Part shown: in pieces, positions 24,545 through 31,557 of the stretch
Layout of the letters: the number at the start of each line of letters is the position of its first letter
Position numbering within the stretch: the first letter of the stretch is position 1
Assembly (NCBI GenBank): GCA_017828975.1
Contig: JAGAJN010000012.1
Location: 62,001 to 126,000 of the forward strand
Direction of reading: 5' to 3'
DNA length: 64,000 bases
Origin: Oscillospiraceae bacterium
Lineage (GTDB): Bacteria > Bacillota > Clostridia > Oscillospirales > Ruminococcaceae
Translations under genes and position numbers: made by a program
Notes under the pieces: model-generated
Databases searched by the model: none
The model's input: only the letters and a program-made list of their open reading frames with translations
Told to the model about the DNA's origin: nothing

Positions 24545-24949
24545 TTACAATGAAAGATCATCAAGAAGCCCCTGCTCCTTCAAAGCCGAAAAAATTGCAA
24601 GCACCTTCAGAAGCTTGATGGCTTTCTCGGCTTTTTTCTGCTTCTGCTCGCTGAGATAGGGCTTCAGGGCGGCGATAAGGGCGGTGTTTTTGTCGTCGGC
24701 ACCCGCCCCCGAAACTGCGGACATCAGCTGCATCATTTTGGAAATGTCAATATCTCCCGAGGACGAATTGCTGCCGCTGTTTCCGCCTGTCAGCCCCGAA
24801 AGCAGCGAGGAAAGGTCGGGGACGCTGTTCGGAGAATCGGACTGCGTGTTGTCCATACCCGCAGAAAGCATTTCCGCCAGCTCGGAGATCTGCTTCATGC
24901 TCTCCTCATCGGAAAGAATGCTGCGTATCTTTTCGCCCATATCCTCCAT
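24545..24949 (-). CDS. Small Ser/Asp-rich protein, unknown
   Basis: 134 residues: helical N-terminus, a central Ser/Gly/Asn-rich linker, and a C-terminal helical block (ALKPYLSEQKQKKAEKAIKL) that is basic then hydrophobic. Related-looking proteins with this KPYLSE-KKAEKAIKL block are known in Clostridia without function. Spaced 14 nt from the gene after it and 26 nt from the gene before it, so co-transcribed. Its ATG 24949 has a GGCGGGAAAATGG leader. Confidence 0.65.
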   Translation of the reverse strand: MEDMGEKIRSILSDEESMKQISELAEMLSAGMDNTQSDSPNSVPDLSSLLSGLTGGNSGSNSSSGDIDISKMMQLMSAVSGAGADDKNTALIAALKPYLSEQKQKKAEKAIKLLKVLAIFSALKEQGLLDDLSL

Positions 24950-24975
24950 TTTCCCGCCCCCTTTTGGTTATGGTA

Positions 24976-25227
24976 TCAGCTTGTAAGCTTGCGGTAAATC
25001 GCCTGTGCCTGCGGAGCGGACATTATCTGCTCTGCCAGCTTGGGATTTTTAAGTATCTGATTGAATTTTGCGGCGGCATCGGGCTTCATGCTTTTCAGCG
25101 CACTATCAAATTTTCCCTCGGAAAGCTCCTTTTCAAGCTGCTCGGGCGGTATCCCAAGCTTTGCGCCGAGAATATGGAGCAGTTCCCCGACTTTTTTGGG
25201 ATCGGCATTGGCAATGTTGTTGTTCAT
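24976..25227 (-). CDS. Small helical protein, unknown
   Basis: 83 residues: a fully helical soluble protein (KKVGELLHILGAKLGIPPEQ, then LEKELSEGKFDSALKSM and a helix ending IYRKLTS). ATG 25227 (MNNNIANADP) has GGGGAG 9 nt upstream; a TTG two codons earlier is less likely. First gene of the unit. The repeated pattern of G-I-P-P-E-x-L and N-P-K-L suggests a small scaffold or binding protein; unrecognised. Confidence 0.65.
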   Translation of the reverse strand: MNNNIANADPKKVGELLHILGAKLGIPPEQLEKELSEGKFDSALKSMKPDAAAKFNQILKNPKLAEQIMSAPQAQAIYRKLTS

Positions 25228-25267
25228 AAACAAAATCTCCCCATTATTAATAAATAATTTACAGCAT

Positions 25268-25297
25268 AATATATAATATGTTCTAAGAAAATTTCAA
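25268..25297 (-). promoter_or_regulatory. Promoter of the three-small-gene unit
   Basis: Minus-strand TTGAAA (25292-25297), 18-nt spacer, TATATT (25268-25273). Confidence 0.55.
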
Positions 25298-25428
25298 AAT
25301 TTGTGGTAACATTATATATTATGGCGGTAAATGTCAAATAGAATATCCCCCGAATAAAAACGGAGGACGTTTTCTTATCAATATAATATGCCGGGATATA
25401 AAAATTGTTCACGGAGGGAAATATTTTT

Positions 25429-25908
25429 ATGAAAATAATTGTTTTTTCCGATTCACACGGAAGCTATGCGGCGGTTCAGAGCATTATGGACAAAAACCCC
25501 GATGCGGATATGTACATTTTTCTGGGCGACGGCGAAAGTGAAGTTGAGAAGATGCTGGCGGATTATCCCGACAGAGATATTCGTTATGTCTGCGGAAACT
25601 GCGACCACGGCTCCTTTGCGCCCCCCTCGCTGGTCATCGAAACGGAAAGTGGGGTAAATATCCTGGCTGTTCACGGTCATCGCCACGGCGTTAAGCTTGG
25701 GACGGATTTCCTCTGTGATATGGCGATGGACAACGACTGTCAGATAGCACTTTACGGACACACTCATGCACGTTATAACAGCTATGACAACGGCATTTAT
25801 GTTATGTCCCCCGGAAGCTGTGCGCTGCCGAGAGATGGTCTGAAGCCGTCCTTCGGGCTGATCGACATATCTCCTGCGGGCATACTCACAAATGTTGCCG
25901 ATCTGTAA
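25429..25908 (+). CDS. YfcE/MJ0936-family metallophosphoesterase
   Basis: 159 residues with the calcineurin-like fold: DSHGS (residues 8-12), FLGDGE, GNCDHG, HGHRHG and the distal YGHTHA motifs that ligate two metal ions. Homologues are Mn-dependent phosphodiesterases with unclear natural substrates. ATG 25429 (MKIIVFSDSHG) has GGAGGG upstream. It is separated by 15 nt from the next lipoprotein gene. Confidence 0.9.
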   Translation: MKIIVFSDSHGSYAAVQSIMDKNPDADMYIFLGDGESEVEKMLADYPDRDIRYVCGNCDHGSFAPPSLVIETESGVNILAVHGHRHGVKLGTDFLCDMAMDNDCQIALYGHTHARYNSYDNGIYVMSPGSCALPRDGLKPSFGLIDISPAGILTNVADL

Positions 25909-25923
25909 ATGGGGGAATTTTCG

Positions 25924-27183
25924 ATGAGAAATTCTATTCTGAAAATGCTTGCGGTGGCTTTGTCTGCGGCAATGATTACGGCTTGCGGAGGTGACACACC
26001 TGTGGAGGAAACTACGGTTTTGTCCGAAACTACGACCGTTTCGGAAATGGCTGAGAAGGACACTCACACGCTGATGGTGGAGCGTTCCCTTGTAAGCATG
26101 GGAAACAGCTGCCGTGTCAAGGCAAAGCTTGAGCAAATGAAGTCGGGTGAAGAAACGACAGTTGCATACATTGGCGGTTCTATCACGCAGGGAATGAATG
26201 CGGGCAGCGAGGGCTGTTACGCTAAGCTGAGTTACAACTATCTGGCGGAAAATTACGGCACGGGCGATAATGTTAAGTATGTGAATGCGGGCATTGCGGG
26301 AACTCCCTCCGTGCTTGGAAATCTCAGGCTGGAGCGTGATGTGCTGTCACACGATCCCGACATTGTGTTTATCGAATTTGCCGTGAATGACGCTCAGGAC
26401 CTTATCCACAAGGAGTCCTACGAAAGCATGGTGAAAACTATCCTTTCGCAGGAGAATGAGCCTGCGGTGATACTGCTGTTCACAATTCTTGAAAACGGCT
26501 ACACCTGTCAGGAGCATATGTCGGCTATCGGGGAGCGTTACAGTCTGCCTATGATAAGCGTTGGCGATGCGCTGACTCCCGAATTCAACGAGGGGCGCAT
26601 GGTCTGGGACGATTATTCCGATGATGGGTCCCACCCGCACACCGAGGGACACAAGCTGGTGACGGAGTTTATCGTGAACTATTTCGAGAAGCTTGCAGCG
26701 GACGAAACCGTTCCCGACAGCTTTGAAATGCCTAAGATCTTCCTGAACGGCTGGAGCTACGAAAATGCTTCTCTTGCCGAAGCGGGAAATATTGCCGACC
26801 TTGATGGGATAGAACTGATCGAAACGGGAGGATTTTCTTCCGAAAGCGGCACTTCCGCAGCGTTTTTCAACAACGGCTGGAAATACACGGGCGAGGGCGG
26901 AGCAATGAAGCTGAAAATCACCGCAAACGCCGTATTTATCGTGTATAAACAGGCAAACAGCGATGAAATGGGCAGCCTTGAGGTCTATCGTGACGGAAAC
27001 AAGGCGTACACCATAAACGCCAACGACCCCGACGGCTGGAACAATCCCTGCGCCGTTCAGGTCATAAAGCGTTCAACTCTTCCCGAAATGGAGATCGAGC
27101 TGAAAATGGCGGACGGTTCGGAGGGAAAGCAGTTTGAGATTTTGGCAATAGGATTTTCCCAAAATGAGCCATTTACATTCTGA
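25924..27183 (+). CDS. Secreted SGNH/GDSL-family lipoprotein hydrolase
   Basis: 419 residues: lipobox MITAC (C21), Thr/Glu-rich linker (about 26-46), then an SGNH hydrolase with block I GGSITQG (catalytic S86), block III FAVND and block V DGSHPHTEGH carrying the Asp-His pair. A C-terminal beta-rich domain (about 270-419) resembles the lobe of carbohydrate esterases. Probable substrate: an acetylated or acylated extracellular glycan. ATG 25924 (MRNSILKML) has GGGGG 8 nt upstream. Confidence 0.82.
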   Translation: MRNSILKMLAVALSAAMITACGGDTPVEETTVLSETTTVSEMAEKDTHTLMVERSLVSMGNSCRVKAKLEQMKSGEETTVAYIGGSITQGMNAGSEGCYAKLSYNYLAENYGTGDNVKYVNAGIAGTPSVLGNLRLERDVLSHDPDIVFIEFAVNDAQDLIHKESYESMVKTILSQENEPAVILLFTILENGYTCQEHMSAIGERYSLPMISVGDALTPEFNEGRMVWDDYSDDGSHPHTEGHKLVTEFIVNYFEKLAADETVPDSFEMPKIFLNGWSYENASLAEAGNIADLDGIELIETGGFSSESGTSAAFFNNGWKYTGEGGAMKLKITANAVFIVYKQANSDEMGSLEVYRDGNKAYTINANDPDGWNNPCAVQVIKRSTLPEMEIELKMADGSEGKQFEILAIGFSQNEPFTF

Positions 27184-27197
27184 ATTATGAAGCTGCT

Positions 27198-27230
27198 GTG
27201 TTTCTCCCCGCCTTCGGTGGGGAGAAACAC
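27198..27230 (+). terminator. Terminator of the phosphoesterase-SGNH unit
   Basis: 15-bp stem (GTGTTTCTCCCCGCC/GGTGGGGAGAAACAC, one G-U pair), TTC loop. The downstream T content is modest. Confidence 0.7.
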
Positions 27231-27244
27231 ATATAAATTTAATA

Positions 27245-27276
27245 AGCGGACGGTCACTTTAATGCGACCGTCCGCT
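27245..27276 (-). terminator. Terminator of the nadE-side operon
   Basis: Perfect 11-bp stem (AGCGGACGGTC/GACCGTCCGCT), 10-nt loop, followed on the minus strand by TTATTAAATTT. Confidence 0.7.
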
Positions 27277-27280
27277 GTTT

Positions 27281-29188
27281 CTATATCATAAAATCCGCAA
27301 AGGAAGCGTCCGAGGGCATTCTCCAGTCACCACGGGGAGAAAGGGTAACGCTGCCCACCTTGGGCGCATCGGGCATACAGGAACGCTTGAACTGCTGGGT
27401 GAAGAAACGCCTGATGAAGGTTTTCAGCCACTTTTCGATGACCTCTTCCTCGTAATCGCCCTTAAATGCAAGCTTTGCCAGACGAAGTATCTTCTCAGGC
27501 TCAAAGCCCAGACGAACGGTGTAATAAAGGAAGAAATCGTGCAGCTCGTAGGGTCCTACCAGATCTTCGGTTTTCTGCGAAATTTCGCCGTTTTCGGGAG
27601 GGAGCAGCTCGGGGCTGACGGGCGTGTCCAGAATGTCAAGCAGAGTGTCCCGCAGTATTCCCTCGGAGCAGTCCGCCTGATATGCGGTCAGGTGGCGCAC
27701 CAGCGTTTTCGGGATAGACGCATTTACGGCGTACATGGACATATGGTCGCCGTTGTAGGTCGCCCAGCCCAAAGCCAGCTCGGAAAGGTCGCCTGTGCCG
27801 ATAACTATGCCGTTTGTCTGATTGGCAATGTCCATCAGCAGCTGAGTTCGCTCTCTCGCCTGCGAATTTTCGTAAACAACGCTGTGGTCGTCCTCATTAT
27901 GTCCAATATCCGCAAAATGCTGTCTTACCGCAGCCGAAATGTTAATATCTCTGAACGAAACGCCGTAAGCCTCCGCAAGGCAGCAGGCGTTGCTTTTTGT
28001 GCGCTTGGTAGTGCCGAAGCAGGGCATGGTAACGGCGGTGATGCCTGTCCTGTCAAGCCCCAGCATATCGAACGCCCTGACGGTGACTATCAGCGCAAGG
28101 GTGGAGTCCAGACCGCCCGAAAGCCCGATAACAGCCGATTTGCAGCCGATATGCTTTAGCCGCACCGCCAGACCTGTTGCCTGCATGGATAGAATATCCT
28201 CGCATCGCTCCGCAAGCTTTTCCTTTGACTGCGGAACAAAGGGCGTTTTGCAGAAGCTTCTTGTAAGGGTAAGCTCACCGCCTGCGATTGCAAAGGCGAT
28301 CCGTCTGACAGAAGCGTCCTCGTTTATCGAGCCGCTGAAAGTGCCCATTCTGCGGCGTTCGGCGGCAATTCGCTTTACGTCTATCTCGGAGAATATCATT
28401 CCCGTGGTGAACCGCTTGCTTTCGGCAAGAACTGTACCGTTTTCGGCAATAAAATTGTGTCCAGAGAAAACCAGGTCCTGACTGGACTCGCCAAAGCCCG
28501 CATCTGCGTAGACATATCCGCAGATACAAGAAGCCGACTGCGATGTTACCAGCTGCCTTCTGTAATCCGATTTCCCGACCACCTCATCGGAGGCGGAGGG
28601 GTTGCAGATAACAGTCGCACCGCTGATGGAAAGCTGTGCGGAGGGCGGGCATGGTACCCACAGATCCTCGCAGATCTCGGCAGAAATTACAAATTCGGGG
28701 ATATTTTCGCAGCAGAACAGCAGCCGTCCCAGCGGAATGGGGTCAACGGCTCTGCCCGCAAGGCGTGTAATGTTTCCGCAGATATTCCGTCCCGAAGCAA
28801 AATGCCTTGCTTCGTAAAACTCGGAATAGTTGGGAATATTTTCCTTGGGAACAAAGCCCAGCAATCGTCCCATATGGAGAAAAGCGGCGCAGTTAAGAAG
28901 CTTGCTGCCGTAACGAAGGGGAAGTCCCACAACGGCAACAATGTTCAGATCCTCGGTGGCTGCGGCTATCTTCATAAGACATTCCTCCGCAGCGTCAAGC
29001 AGCCGCTGAGATGAGAACAGGTCGCCGCAGGTGTAGCCCGTAATGCACAGCTCGGGCAGCACGGCAAGGGAGCATTGTTCTGCCTCCGCCTGTTTGATAA
29101 GTTCAATTATTCTTTCGGTGTTTGCTGAACAGTCCGCCGCTCTGATTTCGGGGGTGCAGGCGGCGCATCTGATAAATCCGTCCTTCAT
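27281..29188 (-). CDS. nadE: Glutamine-dependent NAD+ synthetase
   Basis: 635-residue two-domain enzyme converting deamido-NAD to NAD using glutamine. The N-terminal nitrilase-like glutaminase domain has the catalytic Glu in LAVLPELCITGYT and Cys in SAEICEDLW. The C-terminal synthetase has the PP-loop SGGLDSTLAL and GTGDLSELALGW. ATG 29188 has GAAAGGACG upstream. It follows thyA by 24 nt; members of the pfkA-thyA-nadE series probably share a transcript. Confidence 0.95.
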   Translation of the reverse strand: MKDGFIRCAACTPEIRAADCSANTERIIELIKQAEAEQCSLAVLPELCITGYTCGDLFSSQRLLDAAEECLMKIAAATEDLNIVAVVGLPLRYGSKLLNCAAFLHMGRLLGFVPKENIPNYSEFYEARHFASGRNICGNITRLAGRAVDPIPLGRLLFCCENIPEFVISAEICEDLWVPCPPSAQLSISGATVICNPSASDEVVGKSDYRRQLVTSQSASCICGYVYADAGFGESSQDLVFSGHNFIAENGTVLAESKRFTTGMIFSEIDVKRIAAERRRMGTFSGSINEDASVRRIAFAIAGGELTLTRSFCKTPFVPQSKEKLAERCEDILSMQATGLAVRLKHIGCKSAVIGLSGGLDSTLALIVTVRAFDMLGLDRTGITAVTMPCFGTTKRTKSNACCLAEAYGVSFRDINISAAVRQHFADIGHNEDDHSVVYENSQARERTQLLMDIANQTNGIVIGTGDLSELALGWATYNGDHMSMYAVNASIPKTLVRHLTAYQADCSEGILRDTLLDILDTPVSPELLPPENGEISQKTEDLVGPYELHDFFLYYTVRLGFEPEKILRLAKLAFKGDYEEEVIEKWLKTFIRRFFTQQFKRSCMPDAPKVGSVTLSPRGDWRMPSDASFADFMI

Positions 29189-29212
29189 ATTGGTACGTCC
29201 TTTCGGGGAATT

Positions 29213-30043
29213 TTAGATGGCAACAGGGAATTTTACGTCGCCCTCGCAATATTTGTAGTCCTCAAGCCGAACGCTGTCTGCGGTAAAATCGTAGAAATCA
29301 GTCACCGATTCATCAAGGGAAAACTTAGGTGCGGGATAGCTTTCCCGTTCAGCCAGCTCCTTTATTATGTCCACATGGCGGTCGTAAATATGCGCATCTG
29401 CAATAACGTGGACCAGCTCGCCCGCTTTCAGACCGCACACCTGCGCTATCATATGCACAAGGACGGCGTACTGCACCACATTCCAGTTGTTGGCAGCCAG
29501 CATATCCTGCGAACGCTGATTTAGAATGGCGTTCAGCCTGTCCCCCGTAACGTTGAAGGTCATACTGTATGCGCAGGGATAAAGGTGCATCTCCGAAAGG
29601 TCGTGATGATTGTAGATATTGGTGATGATTCGGCGGCTGGCGGGGTTGTGCTTCAAATCGTAAAGCACCCTGTCCACCTGGTCGAAATCGCCCTCGGGAT
29701 AGTGGTGCTTCACTCCCAGCTGATAGCCGTAAGCCTTGCCGATGGAGCCTGTTTCGTCCGCCCAGCTGTCCCAGATATGGGCGTCAAGGTCGTTTATATT
29801 GTTGGATTTTTTCTGCCATATCCAGAGAAGCTCCTTGACGGCGGTTTTCAGAAATGTCCGTCTGACGGTGATTATGGGGAATTCCTTGGAAAGGTCGTAG
29901 CGGTTCACCAGCCCGAACAGCTTGATTGTATGAGCGGGCGTGCCGTCCTCCCATTTGGGGCGCACGTCCATATTTGTGTCCCAGCTGCCGTTTGTCAGAA
30001 TATCACGGACATTCTGTCTGAAAATTTCGTCGGCAATACTCAT
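29213..30043 (-). CDS. thyA: Thymidylate synthase ThyA
   Basis: 276-residue enzyme that methylates dUMP with methylene-tetrahydrofolate to dTMP. The active-site Cys157 lies in LYPCAYSMTF and the nucleotide loop in NQRSQDMLAANNWN. The N-terminal sequence is that of the divergent Firmicute ThyA branch. No dihydrofolate reductase gene follows, unlike many thyA loci. The start ATG 30043 has AAAAGGAGC upstream. Confidence 0.93.
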   Translation of the reverse strand: MSIADEIFRQNVRDILTNGSWDTNMDVRPKWEDGTPAHTIKLFGLVNRYDLSKEFPIITVRRTFLKTAVKELLWIWQKKSNNINDLDAHIWDSWADETGSIGKAYGYQLGVKHHYPEGDFDQVDRVLYDLKHNPASRRIITNIYNHHDLSEMHLYPCAYSMTFNVTGDRLNAILNQRSQDMLAANNWNVVQYAVLVHMIAQVCGLKAGELVHVIADAHIYDRHVDIIKELAERESYPAPKFSLDESVTDFYDFTADSVRLEDYKYCEGDVKFPVAI

Positions 30044-30106
30044 TTTCTTCGCTCCTTTTAAAAAAGCGGGCTGGGGAAATTTCAGATGCTCCGCAGTCCG
30101 CCGAAA

Positions 30107-30442
30107 TCAATCTTTATTTTTGAGATATTTTCTCGCCACAAGGATACTTGCTATAACGGAATTTATCCCCGCAAGAGAAATAGCCACAATATTCAGCGCA
30201 ATTCCCGCATTTGCGTCATATCTGCGGTTTTTCGCCTTGACGCTTGTCACCAGTCCGGGAATAGAGCAGGCAAAGGTAACTATTGGCAGGATAAACGCAA
30301 AAACAGTGCCGATGATACCCAGAGTCAGCCCGGGAGTGTAGATCTTTTTCCTTCTGCGGATAGGGAGCTTGTGCTTTTTTCCGTACTTTCTGATAAATTC
30401 TTCTGCCATTTCCTTGGTGAAGGGCTTATTGGATTCAGTCAC
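30107..30442 (-). CDS. Small two-helix membrane protein (DUF4190-like)
   Basis: 111 residues with a basic N-terminus and two hydrophobic helices (about 36-62 and 75-100) linked by KAKNRRYDA, the pattern of DUF4190-type proteins. Start is GTG 30442 overlapping the end of pfkA by 8 nt, with GGGGG upstream, so translation may be coupled. Function not known. Confidence 0.65.
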   Translation of the reverse strand: MTESNKPFTKEMAEEFIRKYGKKHKLPIRRRKKIYTPGLTLGIIGTVFAFILPIVTFACSIPGLVTSVKAKNRRYDANAGIALNIVAISLAGINSVIASILVARKYLKNKD

Positions 30443-31523
30443 CAAACTTCACCCCCAGATGCTTAGCGGTCAGCACCAGCTGATCGTCGGGGGAAACAAA
30501 CTTGGTCTTTCCTGCAATGTCCTCCAGCTTGTTTTCGGTAATTTCTCCCTTAACAAGCGCAACGGTGTAGCCGTATTTTTCCTCGGCGATGAGGTTTGCG
30601 GCTCTTACGCCGAACTTTGTTGCAAGAACACGGTCGTATGCGGAGGGGCTTCCGCCTCTGAGCATATGTCCCGGAACGCAGACTCTTGATTCAAGACCCG
30701 TATTTGCCTGTACCTGAGCGGCAATTCTGGAGGTTGCGGTGAGAATTCCCGCTTCGGCTCTCTTCTTTGCACGCTCCTTCTTCTTGAGCTTGGCTTCCTC
30801 GGTATCGAATGCGCCCTCTGCAACAGCAACGATGGAGAACATCTTGCCCATCTTGGAACGCTTTTCAACAGCCTCGCAAACCTTGTCGATGTCATAGGGG
30901 ATCTCGGGGATAATGACAATATCTGCGCCGCCCGCAACGCCCGCATAAAGTGTGAGCCAGCCCGCCTTGTTGCCCATTATCTCCACCATAAGGATACGGC
31001 TGTGGGAGGCAGCGGTGGTGTGCAGTCTGTCGATAACATCGGTGGCGGTGTCAACAGCGGTGTGGAAGCCGAAGGTAACGTCCGTGCCGTAAATGTCGTT
31101 GTCAATGGTCTTGGGCAGACCGATAATGTTAAGTCCCTCATTGGAGAGAAGATTTGCGGTCTTGTGAGTGCCGTTTCCGCCGAGAGTAAGCAGACAGTCA
31201 AGCTTAAGGTTCTTGTAGGTTTCCTTCATATTCTTGACCTTGTCAACGTTGTCCTCACCGATAACGGTCATAGTCTTGAACGGCTGCCTTTTTGAGCCGA
31301 GAATAGTTCCGCCCTGAGTGAGAATGCCCGAAAAATCGGAGGGCTGCATTACCTTGTAGATGTTGTTGATAAGTCCGTAATAACCGTTCTGTATTCCGAT
31401 GATCTCAACGTTTTCCGTACCCATTCTGTCGAAGCACGCCTTTGCAACGCCTCTGATAGTAGCGTTAAGTCCGGGGCAGTCGCCTCCGCTTGTGAGTATG
31501 CCTATTCTTTTCTTTGCAGCCAT
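30435..31523 (-). CDS. pfkA: 6-phosphofructokinase
   Basis: 362-residue glycolytic enzyme, fructose 6-phosphate to 1,6-bisphosphate. Motifs: TSGGDCPGLNA at residues 11-21, LTLGGNGTHKTA, LPKTIDNDI and VEIMGNKAGWL. The two positions that separate phosphoryl donors read G (GGNG) and K (PKTIDND); G at the first site favours ATP, while K at the second is found in both ATP-dependent group III and pyrophosphate enzymes, so ATP is likely but not certain. ATG 31523 has GAAAGGATTG upstream. It is only 34 nt downstream of a GGDEF-EAL gene. Confidence 0.9.
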   Translation of the reverse strand: MAAKKRIGILTSGGDCPGLNATIRGVAKACFDRMGTENVEIIGIQNGYYGLINNIYKVMQPSDFSGILTQGGTILGSKRQPFKTMTVIGEDNVDKVKNMKETYKNLKLDCLLTLGGNGTHKTANLLSNEGLNIIGLPKTIDNDIYGTDVTFGFHTAVDTATDVIDRLHTTAASHSRILMVEIMGNKAGWLTLYAGVAGGADIVIIPEIPYDIDKVCEAVEKRSKMGKMFSIVAVAEGAFDTEEAKLKKKERAKKRAEAGILTATSRIAAQVQANTGLESRVCVPGHMLRGGSPSAYDRVLATKFGVRAANLIAEEKYGYTVALVKGEITENKLEDIAGKTKFVSPDDQLVLTAKHLGVKFGD

Positions 31524-31557
31524 ATTTATTCAATCCTTTCAACGGCTTTCGCCGATT

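Noticed and set aside
30435-31523. Calling the phosphofructokinase pyrophosphate-dependent
   Set aside because: The first discriminating residue is Gly, which favours ATP; the Lys alone is not decisive.
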